A DNA stretch of 43,591 bases from Mycoplasmopsis felifaucium ATCC 43428. Lineage in GTDB: Bacteria; Bacillota_I; Bacilli_A; Mycoplasmatales; Metamycoplasmataceae. Shown piece after piece: positions 1 to 8,364 of the stretch (position 1 is the first letter of the stretch; each line of letters begins with the position of its first letter). The position numbers and the translations under genes were made by a program. The stretch spans positions 1 to 43,591 of the forward strand of contig NZ_JHXS01000007.1 of NCBI RefSeq assembly GCF_000687775.1, in the 5' to 3' direction. The notes below the pieces were generated by a model that had not been told where the DNA came from, did not search any database, and saw only the letters and a program-made list of their open reading frames with translations.

Positions 1-29
1 AATCTTTTCTATTGCTTTCTAAACAATAG

Positions 30-52
30 TCTATTATTAAAATAGATTTTTA
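30..52 (+). terminator. Rho-independent terminator of an upstream gene
   Basis: TCTATT (30-35) pairs with AATAGA (41-46) across a five-base loop, and a T-run follows at 47-51. The gene it would end lies to the left of the window. It separates that gene from the ORF starting at 106. Confidence 0.5.
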
Positions 53-105
53 TTATTTATCGTTTTAGGCGGAACCTCACTTTTGCATTTTATATTAAAG
101 AAAAT

Positions 106-837
106 ATGCAAAATTATCAAACTAAGGTAATATCAAGAATGTATAATATAAACAAAGAATTAGGTTATGACATTCATAATCGCTATAACAAATACCCATT
201 TGAAGATTATGAACCTTATGTTGGTTTAAATAATTTCAATATCACAACTAATAATGTTGAAAATGTCCCTAATTTCCATATTAACTCAGGTTTAATGTTT
301 TTTAAAGGATGGGATGATAATAGATTAGAGCCTTGAAGATATGATGGCAAAATGATTAATGTATTAGGTTTAAATTATGATCAAAATGAATGATTTAATG
401 TTTATGATTTTAACACTAATACACCTTATTTAACTGCTTCAAATCTTTGAACTGATACTAAATATTGAATTAAAAATTTAAAAGATGGAAAAATCGTTAA
501 AATCTTTAAAGGTTATATTAATAAAGGAAACTCAGGACAAGGCTTAATGAATACTAAATACGAACTTAATGATCAGATAACAAATACTTTATCTATTAGT
601 AAAGATTTAAACCTTAATAAAGATAATTATGATTTAGCTTCTTTAAGTAAGAAAACAAACACACTTGCTTATGATGAATTAAAATATATTATTACTAGTG
701 GAATAACTGATAACCAAAACTATCAATGCCAAGTAGATCAATACAATATCCCTGTTGGTTTCAATATTGCTGAAAGTATTTCTCCTATTATTATTAGTGA
801 TTATATGAAGATTTTAGAACAAAATAAAACATCCTAA
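106..837 (+). CDS. Unrecognised protein, possibly the C-terminal part of a larger surface protein
   Basis: A 243-residue reading frame when TGA is read as Trp (four in-frame TGA codons between 336 and 470). I do not recognise a family. It is rich in Asn, Asp, Tyr and aromatic residues, and has no signal peptide or membrane segment. The frame stays open upstream of the ATG back to a TAG at 43-45, and those codons look protein-like, so this may be the 3' part of a truncated gene. Only a weak AAAG lies before the ATG; a TATATT at 91-96 could make it near-leaderless. The stop codon lies inside a perfect palindrome and directly abuts the stop of the opposing gene. Confidence 0.6.
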
Positions 838-851
838 TTAGGATGTTTTTT
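825..851. terminator. Bidirectional terminator shared by two convergent genes
   Basis: Positions 828-847 form a perfect 20-base palindrome, with a T-run to 851 on the plus strand and A-rich sequence (821-829) to the left that serves the minus strand. Both facing stop codons (835-837 plus, 838-840 minus) lie at its centre. Confidence 0.75.
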
Positions 852-1332
852 CATATTTATTTTGAGCTATTAACTTATTTGCTAAAAGTAAATCTCAATC
901 AAGTTGATTAAATCTCTTGTAATTTAAAGTTATAAATCAACTATGTTTTTTAGAAAGCTTTTCAAAATAACGTTTTGCTTGTAAGTAATCTTTTTGAAAT
1001 GATAAATAAGTTTGTTTATTTCAATCAGGATAAATATATTTATGATAATTAGCAAAAAGATTTAAGGCATTAAAGCCATTAAAATAGGATAAGTGTTTTT
1101 CTATGTAATATTGTTCTTTATCCAAAAGAGTTTTAATTGACATTTTATTAGGAGTAATTGTTTCCAAGATTTCTACTTTCATATTTTCTAAAACTTCTTT
1201 TAAATCATAATCTAAAACATAATCAGCATAAAAATAGATTTTAGCATATAAAGAGTGATTAAGTCAATATGGGTTTATATCTAAGAATTCATCATATAAT
1301 AAGTATTTGCTCGCTTTGCTATTTTGAATATA
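838..1332 (-). pseudogene. 5'-truncated ORF, unrecognised
   Basis: Reading TGA as Trp, the minus frame is open from a TAA at 1333-1335 down to the TAA at 838-840, about 164 codons. The first ATG in frame is only at 1180-1182, which would give 114 residues. The 50 codons upstream look like real protein (rich in Tyr, Leu, Asp), so the gene has probably lost its 5' end. There is no ribosome binding site at the internal ATG. The protein is aromatic-rich, soluble and matches no family I know. A short functional protein from 1182 cannot be excluded. Confidence 0.5.
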
Positions 1333-1410
1333 TTAAAATAATTTTAATATTTAGGATTAATGATAATTAAATAATATTTAAAGTAATTTAAAATTTTTAC
1401 TAAAAGCACA

Positions 1411-1434
1411 ATAAAACAGCCTTTTTAAGGCTGT
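1411..1434 (-). terminator. Hairpin downstream of the lipoprotein gene
   Basis: ACAGCCTT (1416-1423) and AAGGCTGT (1427-1434) pair around a three-base loop. On the minus strand a short U-rich stretch follows (plus 1411-1416). The 1333-1446 gap otherwise holds only AT-rich sequence. Confidence 0.55.
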
Positions 1435-1446
1435 TAATTAATTATA

Positions 1447-1998
1447 TTATTTTAATGAAAATGTCATTGTGTAAGCATCTTCAGTAACTGTTTTGCCTCT
1501 GAAGTTACCTAATCTAAATTTAAGTGTAATTGTATTACCTGGTTTAAATTCTAAAACATCAATATAACCACTAAAGTTTGTTTTACCTGATGATTTTGAT
1601 GTATATAATGGTGTACCTTCTGTTACTAGTTGTCAATTTTCGTCAGAAAGATTTAAGTCGCCAAAGTGAATGCCTTCTCAAGGTAATTTAGATGATTTAC
1701 CATATAATTTTTTATCCATTCCTGAGTAGAATAGTTGTTTACCTTGTTTTGTGTTAAAGTCTGCATCTTTAAATGCTTTATTTAATGATGTTAATGATAA
1801 TTTAAGATTTGATGCATCATATGGACCATAATTGAATCCTGAACCTTGTTTTACTTCACCTTGTTGCTTAGAACCTTCAACAACTGTAATTGAGTATTGT
1901 TTCTTAGCTCATGTTTGACCACAACTAACAGCAAGTGCAATAGGTGCTAATGTTAGAGCCCCCCCTACTGAGCCTAAAAATAATTTTTTAAATTTCAT
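1447..1998 (-). CDS. Surface lipoprotein with a G7 tract in the signal peptide
   Basis: A 183-residue lipoprotein precursor. A Lys-rich N-terminus and hydrophobic stretch end in a lipobox (AVSC, Cys near residue 26), so the mature protein should be diacylated and face outward. Residues after the Cys form a compact beta-rich domain; its end faintly resembles the domain shared by the lipoproteins at 24346 and 33141. The start is supported by AAAGGAT at 2001-2008 and a TATAAT at 2028-2033. Seven consecutive G residues (plus 1959-1965) encode Gly-Gly in the signal peptide, so slippage by one base would destroy the frame. The present copy is in frame. Function unknown. Confidence 0.85.
1959..1965 (-). 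repeat. Homopolymer tract (G7 on coding strand) inside lipoprotein signal peptide
   Basis: Seven C on the plus strand, read as GGG GGG G in codons about 12-14 of the lipoprotein. G or C runs of this length are rare in such AT-rich DNA. Its position is typical of slipped-strand phase-variation sites. Confidence 0.7.
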
Positions 1999-2027
1999 GA
2001 TATCCTTTCAATTTTTGATACGTTTAA

Positions 2028-2033
2028 ATTATA
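2028..2033 (-). promoter_or_regulatory. -10 box of the lipoprotein gene
   Basis: ATTATA on the plus strand is TATAAT read toward the lipoprotein start at 1998, about 30 bases away. The upstream -35 region is weak. Confidence 0.5.
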
Positions 2034-2096
2034 TATATTAAATTAACAATAATTAAATATTAATAATATATGTTGTATTTTTCAGTTTTTTCCACA

Positions 2097-2696
2097 TTAA
2101 AAGGTTTTAATTAAACATTTTAGTTGTTCACTTACTTCATTTATGATTTCATCTTGTGTTAGTTTACTTCTCGGCTCAACTTTAGTTCCATCTATTAATA
2201 AAGTTTCAATTTTTTGAGCTCCTAAAAAGTTAAATGTACCTTTTAATTGTTCGATGTGATTCCCAAAAGGATATCAACCTAATGGAGCGCCTTGTGTTCC
2301 AATTATAATTACGTTCAAATTATCTAACAAGCCAACAGAAGCCCCTTTTTTAGAATATTTGTACGAGAAAGTTTTATTAGCTACACAAATTGAATCAATG
2401 AAGTTTTTAATTAAAATTGAATAATTAAAATTAATCATTGGACTTGAGATTACTAAAATATCAATTTCTTTAAGCTTATTTATCCATAAATCAGATTCAA
2501 TTTCATTGAAATAATTTGGCATATTATTCGCATTCATAAGTGTTTTAGTAAAAATTGAATCATTTAAGTCTAATAAAGAAATTTGTGAATTCGGATATTT
2601 TTTACTTAATTCATTTACAACAAAAACATTTGCTTTCGTACTTAATGAATCTTTATTTGGTGAGCCAAAAATGGCCATAATTTTTTTACCTGTCAT
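2097..2696 (-). CDS. azoR: FMN-dependent NADH-azoreductase
   Basis: A 199-residue flavodoxin-fold quinone/azo reductase of the AzoR (AcpD) family, at the usual family length. The N-terminus has the FMN-phosphate region (IFGSPNK, then S and T residues). A central segment ending SSPMINFNYS is the second flavin-binding loop, and the C-terminal third begins with WYPFG after an in-frame TGA at 2274-2276. By family it reduces quinones and azo compounds with NAD(P)H in the cytoplasm, probably for redox protection. GGAGG about 5 bases before the ATG fixes the start. It is divergent from the HAD phosphatase gene at 2763. Confidence 0.88.
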
Positions 2697-2747
2697 ATTC
2701 CTCCATATATAAATAATACAAATAAATTAATATTTATCGCTTTATTT

Positions 2748-2763
2748 TATAATTCTATTACTA
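2748..2763 (+). promoter_or_regulatory. -10 box next to start codon (HAD gene)
   Basis: TATAAT at 2748-2753 lies only 9 bases before the ATG at 2763, with no Shine-Dalgarno between. Transcription would begin at or within a few bases of the start codon, suggesting a nearly leaderless mRNA. Confidence 0.5.
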
Positions 2764-3593
2764 TGAATAGTAATAAACCTACATATTTCATCGATTTAGA
2801 TGGAACACTTTTTGACAGACAATATAATTCTAGAATGTCTAAAAGAAATATCAGTGCTATTATGATGCTTAAGAATTTTGCGAATGTAATTTTTTCAACA
2901 GGAAGAAGTTATCATGATGCTAGATTGAAAAAAACATTACATATTTTTAACCTTAATGATGTAATTTGTACTTCAGGCGCAGAAATTTATATCAAAAATA
3001 AGCTCGCAAATTGTTTTGAAATGAAAGCAGAACTTGTTAAAGAAATTGTATCATACTGTATCACAAATAAAATTAATTTTGTAGTATTTGACCATAAAAG
3101 TGAATCGGTATATGTTCAAAGTAGATTCGGGAAATGATTTAATAAATTATTATTTAGAAAAAAATGAAGAATCATTGATTATGCAAAAAATTTTGACATA
3201 AATAACCATAAAACAGTCTTAAAAATTGCATTTGTACTTAAAAATAATATGAAATCTTCTAAAGTTTTAAATAAGTTTAAATTACTTTTTGAAAAAAGAG
3301 TTAATGCATATTTAGCAAGTAAAAATTACATTATTGAAATTACCGATAAGTCTATAAACAAGGGAATTGCAGAATCTTTATATATGAAAGAGTTAAATTT
3401 AGATCCTGGTAATTCTACTCATATTGGTGATTCAGATGCTGATACAGGTGCAAAAGGTTATGTTAATAAATTAGTGGCAATGAAAAATGCTTCAAAGTCA
3501 TTGAAAAATGTTGCCGATGAAATTGCTCCAAAATGTAGGTCTGCAGGTCTATTCAAATTTTTTACTACTAAAAAGAAGGTTATAAATGATTAA
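2763..3593 (+). CDS. HAD-superfamily phosphatase (Cof-like)
   Basis: A 276-residue hydrolase. Motif I DLDGT is at residues 11-15 (nucleophile Asp11), motif II STGR at 45-48, and motif IV appears as GDSDAD at 222-227 in place of the usual GDGxND. The length and large inserted cap between motifs II and IV fit the Cof (type IIB) subfamily, which dephosphorylates sugar phosphates and other small phosphate esters. The substrate cannot be read from sequence. TGA codons at 3138 and in the following line encode Trp. The last 8 bases overlap the start of nfo, so the two are probably translated together. The start has no Shine-Dalgarno and follows a -10 box closely. Confidence 0.88.
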
Positions 3594-4413
3594 ATTAGGT
3601 AGCCACGTTCCTTTTAAATCTCCTGATTATTTATACGGTTCAGCTTCTGAATCTTTAAATAATGGTGCTAATTGTATGATGATATATTTAGGTGCTCCTC
3701 AAAACGTTAAAAGAGTTGAAACTGATAAATATCAATTAGATAAATATTTAGCTAATTTTAAAGATAAAATAAAACCTGAAGATATTGTAGTTCACGCCCC
3801 TTACATTGTTAACCCTACAAGCATTTCAAAAAATAAGTTCTCAATTGATTTTTTAATTCAAGAAATAAATAGAATGAACTATATAGGAGCTAAATTTTTA
3901 GTATTACATCCTGGTTCTTATACTACTTTTGATTTACAAGAAAGTTTAGATACGTTTGTTAGCTCAGTTAAAGAAATTTTAAGCAAAACTAAAGATGTAG
4001 TAATTTGTGTTGAAACAATGGCAGGAAAGGGTACTGAAGTAGGTGTTAATTTTGACCAAATAAGGTATTTTATAGATAAAATAGACAACGAAAGATTTCA
4101 AGTATGTTTAGATACTTGTCATATCTGAGATGCTGGTTATGATATTAAAAATTATGAAGCTTTTAAAAAACAACTAAAAGATTACGACCTTTTAAAACAT
4201 ATTAAAGTTATTCACTTAAATGATTCAAAAAACAATCTTTCAAGCCATAAGGATAGACACGAAAACATTGATATAGGTTTTATCGGTTTAGAATGCTTGC
4301 AAAAATTTGTTTTTGATAAAGATTTTGATAATATTCCAATTATTTTAGAAACCCCATATGTTGATGATAAACCTATATATAAAGAAGAAATAGCGATGCT
4401 ACTCAAAAAATAA
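3586..4413 (+). CDS. nfo: Endonuclease IV (AP endonuclease)
   Basis: A 275-residue TIM-barrel AP endonuclease, close to the family's usual 280. It cuts the backbone 5' of abasic sites in base-excision repair and uses three zinc ions. Visible ligand motifs include H108 (LHPGS), E143 (VETMAG), D176 and H179 (DTCHIW) and a later HLNDSK. Trp180 is a TGA codon. The ATG lies inside the end of the HAD gene (8-base overlap), with AAGAAGG just upstream. The transcript ends in a hairpin that includes its stop codon. Confidence 0.95.
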
Positions 4414-4428
4414 CTTGAGTGGCATTTT
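4396..4428 (+). terminator. Terminator after nfo
   Basis: ATGCTACTCAA and TTGAGTGGCAT pair (one G-T wobble) around a short loop, followed by TTTT. The stop codon of nfo lies in the loop. Confidence 0.7.
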
Positions 4429-4452
4429 CATTTATATATATTAAATTTAAAA

Positions 4453-4465
4453 TATAATTTTTATA
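4453..4465 (+). promoter_or_regulatory. -10 box 6 bases from ATG (four-TM protein)
   Basis: TATAAT at 4453-4458 ends 6 bases before the ATG at 4465, with no Shine-Dalgarno. The mRNA would be leaderless. Confidence 0.5.
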
Positions 4466-6231
4466 TGAAGTTATCCGGCCATAAAATCGATAAAAATCTA
4501 AATATTAAAAATGTTGAATTAAAGAAAGATAATGAAGTTGTTGCGGACGTAAAAATGTCTGTGCCAGCTGAAATTATCAAGTTCATTGTTTTAATTTTTA
4601 CAAGCGTATTTTTTATTATGCTTCAATATGGCAATCTTGCTAAAAGTGATTTATTGAGAGAAATTTATTTATATAGTTTTGGCCTGGTTTTTGGCGACTT
4701 AATGATTTTAGTTTTAATTGGTTCTTATTTAACATTGTTTATTAGGTGAGCTAGCCCCTGATTTAAAAAACATTATTTAAAATGATTTTTCACTTATTTA
4801 AGAGTTGATTATTGGACCTTTAGAAAAGCTCTAATATCGTTTATATGACTAAACTTATTAGCTATTGCAATTATTTATCATTCTGTTTTGATGTTTATGA
4901 GAATTGATATGCATACTACCTTTATAAGTACAAATCAGATTAAATATATTTATGTAGATGGTTGATATAAGTCATTTACTGTTGATGGAAGAATAGCTAA
5001 CGAAAACATCTTGCCACACGCATATTTAAACGTTGGTATTTATCTTGATTCTATTTTAAATCTTCTTTATGTAATAAGTTTTTCGCCTTATTTAGCTTGA
5101 GTGATTTCATTAATGATAATAGCTTTTTCGTGGATGTTTTTGGTAACTTTAAATCCAAAAGAATACTTTAAAAACTTACTGCCTAAAAAATATACTATGG
5201 CTCATATTGAAAGATATTTACAAAAAAGAAACTTTATTTTTTACTATACAGAGCAGGTTAAATTACTATTTACTTTTTATAAAAAATGTGCATATATTTT
5301 AGATATAGACACTTATAAAGTTAAATTTTCATATTTGCTTAAGCAAATAGATAAAAATGCAGAGTTACTAATTAAAAACGTATCATTAGCTAAATTCTTT
5401 AATACAAAAAAATCTCAAAACACCCTTAAAACAGATGAAGACATCAATTTCATACTTGAAAATAACACAATAAAATACGATTCTGATCCAGACTTAATAA
5501 TTGCGGCTGCAAATCCCGATTCATTATTAACGAAAACAAAAAATTCAAATAAGGAATATATAACTTTTGAACCCTCTAGAGAAATTACGCTCAAAGATTT
5601 TGAAACTCAAGAAGTGAAAATGTTTGAAGAAAATAATCAAGAGAACTTTGATATTGTTTTAGCGAGCAAAGCTGTTTTACAGCAAAATAATAAAATTTCT
5701 GTTTTAAATTCAGCTCAAGTAATTAAAGATAATTTTCCTATTTCAATAGATGATAATAAATTTGATTTTGATGAGGAAGAAGGCATTAATTCTATCAATA
5801 CAACTGAAGAATTTGCTTTTTCTATAGATACAAATGAAATTGTTGTGTCAGATGATTCTTCTATTTTATCTGCTCCACAAACCTTAAATACGGGTATCCA
5901 AAACGGAATAATTACCAATGAAGTTGCGTTTGATGTGGATACCGTTGATGTTGAACTAAAGGACAATAATAGCAATGAGCCATCTTTTATAGTTGATACA
6001 ACAGAAATTTCTTTAGATATTGCAGACGACAAAAATAATGATGAACTCATGAGCAATGAGTTATCTACATTAACAACAATCGAAAAATCACAAGAACAAA
6101 CCAAACCAAAACAACAAAATTTTGATTTTACATTTGATACTAGTACAATAATAATTTCCGAAAATGACGCTAAAACTGATGAATCTGAAAATAACGATTG
6201 AATAAGTCCAATTTTGAGCGGCAGAAAGTAA
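4465..6231 (+). CDS. Four-TM membrane protein with repetitive acidic cytoplasmic tail
   Basis: A 588-residue protein I cannot assign to a family. Hydrophobic segments lie near residues 36-53, 67-94, 122-150 and 193-235, with a polar loop of about 50 residues between the third and fourth. The segment after TM4 is basic and helical (to about 330). The rest is Asp/Glu/Asn/Ser-rich and probably disordered. The tail holds four copies of F-x-(I/V/F)-D-T, at F452, F489, F508 and F555, each followed by alternating hydrophobics. Several Trp are TGA. There is no nucleotide-binding motif. It is followed after 3 bases by the thioredoxin-like gene and then uvrC, so the three are probably co-transcribed. 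A scaffold role is only a guess. Confidence 0.8.
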
Positions 6232-6234
6232 ACT

Positions 6235-6576
6235 ATGAAATTACTCCCTTGAAAAGATGTTGAAAGATTTATAAAACATTCTGAAAATAGTAAGGATGTG
6301 TTTTTCGTTTTTTTTACTGTTGAGAATAATCAAATATGTAAAATAATGAAAAGAATTATGTATTCTGTAGAAAATAAATACAAAGATAGACAGGATATTC
6401 TATTTTATGAAGTTAACGCAATTGAATCAGGTTTATATATGCAGCCAGGAACTGAATACCAACTTTTAGAAGTTCCGACTTTTTGTGTTATCCAAAATAA
6501 TAAAATTAAGTATTTAGGTCACAATTTTTATCCTGAAGAAATTTTAGTTGATTGAATTGTTGAGGTATGCGAATAA
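6235..6576 (+). CDS. Thioredoxin-like protein with a degenerate active site
   Basis: A 113-residue protein with the layout of a thioredoxin fold. A hydrophobic strand (VFFVFFTV) precedes C-x-x-M (Cys about residue 36) where thioredoxins carry C-x-x-C. A second strand (ILFYEVNA) and a VPTF motif with the probable cis-proline follow near residue 83. With one cysteine it cannot be an ordinary dithiol reductase. It may act through mixed disulfides, as a chaperone, or be non-redox. The ATG is 3 bases after the preceding stop, and its TAA directly abuts the uvrC ATG, suggesting translational coupling. Trp codons at positions 6 and near the end are TGA. Confidence 0.7.
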
Positions 6577-8295
6577 ATGGATAGAAATCAACTTATTGAA
6601 GCATTAAAAGATATTCCTAAAAACCCAGGTGTGTATCTTTGAAAAGATACTAAAGATACTGTTTTATACGTTGGTAAAGCAAAAAATCTAAGAAATAGAA
6701 TGAACCAATATTTTGAAGGTTCTATAAATTCATATAAAACTAATAAGCTTGTTAATTTAATTAATGATTTTGAAATATTTCTTACAACTACAGATAAAGA
6801 AGCTTTACTTTTAGAACGAAGATTAATTGAAAAATATAATCCTGAGTATAATATTTTGCTTTTAGATGATAGAAGATATCCATATTTAAAAGTACAATTA
6901 TTAAAAAGCTCTTTAAGTATTACACTAGGTAGAAGAGTTTCAAATAATTCCAATGATAAAACTTATTACTATGGACCATTCCCTTCCGGTTATGGCGGAT
7001 CAATTTTACTTAAATGATTGCAAAGAGAAGTTTTGTTTGAAAATGGTTTAAAAATAGAAAATAAAGATCCTTTATTTTGAAAAGAACAATTTAATAAAGT
7101 TAAGGATTTATTAAGCTTTAAAAATAATAAATATTTAGATAATTTAAAGCATAATATGCTTTCAGCTGCGGAAAATAATCAATTTGAAGTGGCATTAGAT
7201 TTAAGAGACACTATTCAATATTTAAACAAATTTAAAGAAAGTCAAATTATAGAACTTAAAAACGATGAAAATATTGATGTATTAAGCTATAAAACAGCTG
7301 AAGAAGTGATTTTTGTGACTATCTTATTTTATCGTTATGGAATTCTATTGAATAAGGAAAATATAGTTTTTCCAATTAATGTTGATGAAAAAGAAAGTAT
7401 GAGATATTTTCTTGATCATTACTATGAGAATCATATTATGCCAAGTAGTTTAATTGTTTCTGATGTTGATTGATTTAATTCATTAAATATAGGCAGTCAA
7501 TTTAATTTTTTAACCCCTAAAATAGGTCCAAACAAAAAAATTCTGGAGTTAGCAGAAATTAACTTAAATGATTTTTACAATCGTGAACACTTGAATCAAA
7601 ATAATAAGAATATGAAAGCATTAAATATGCTTACTTTATTACAAAAATATATCCCATTAGCGTCATTAAAAAACATTGTGATTTTTGATAATTCAAACTT
7701 AAATAATTCTGTTCCTGTTGGTGTTGCTATAACATATACAAACGGTTTAAAAAACAAAAGTAAATATAGAAAATTTAACCTTGATAATTCAACTTCAAGA
7801 CACACTGATGTTGAATATATGAAACAATCTGTAACAAGATTTTTTGAAAGTGATAAAAATAGCAAAAATTATGACTTAATAATTGTTGACGGAGGCTTGC
7901 AACAAGTTAAAGAAGTCAAAAAAACTTTAAACTATTTAGGTTTAAATACACCTGTTGTTGGACTAGTTAAAAATGATTTTCATAAAACAAAAGCTCTCAT
8001 TGATTTAAATGAAGAAGAAGTTTATTTCGATGAACAAGAATTGCATAATTTTATGGCTGAAATACAAATTGAAGTAGATAGATTTGCAAAGTCACATTTA
8101 AGAAATAAACATAAAATTGCTTCTCTAGAAGGAGAACTACTTAAAATTAAAGGCTTAGGCAAAGTAATGGAAAAAAAATTATTAGATCATTTTAAAACAT
8201 ATTCAAATATTTATAATGCTTCACTTAGGGAGTTAGAAAAAGTTGTTCCTAGAAACATTGCTATAAAAATCGTAAATAAAGAATATGACGATTAG
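6577..8295 (+). CDS. uvrC: Excinuclease ABC subunit C
   Basis: A 572-residue UvrC, the nuclease subunit of nucleotide-excision repair that cuts both sides of a lesion with UvrB. The N-terminal GIY-YIG domain shows PGVYLW and YVGKAKNLRNRM. A UvrB-binding (UVR) helix lies near residues 190-215. The C-terminal RNase H-like domain shows IIVDGGLQQ, and a helix-hairpin-helix segment (IKGLGKVMEKKLL) ends the protein. Five or more Trp are TGA. The start abuts the stop of the previous gene with no spacer. The tail after the HhH is short but complete. Confidence 0.96.
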
Positions 8296-8310
8296 TAAGG
8301 CAAATTTAAA

Positions 8311-8340
8311 ATGAAGTTCTATTATGAACTTCATTTATTT
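8311..8340. terminator. Terminator between uvrC and res
   Basis: ATGAAGTTC (8311-8319) pairs with GAACTTCAT (8326-8334), followed by a T-rich tract. An A-rich tract precedes it, so it may serve both convergent units. Confidence 0.75.
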
Positions 8341-8364
8341 TATTTGATTAATTGCGGAATATTG

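Noticed and set aside
5715-6104. A 129-residue minus-strand ORF rich in Ser/Val
   Set aside because: Antisense of the acidic, Asp/Glu/Asn tail of the four-TM protein; the Ser/Val richness results from that composition.
6588-6953. A 121-residue minus-strand ORF inside uvrC
   Set aside because: UvrC is conserved on the plus strand, including the GIY-YIG motifs across this region.
2763-8295. Many interrupted frames (HAD, nfo, four-TM, uvrC) as frameshifts or pseudogenes
   Set aside because: All interruptions are TGA, which reads as Trp at conserved tryptophan positions; the frames are intact under table 4.
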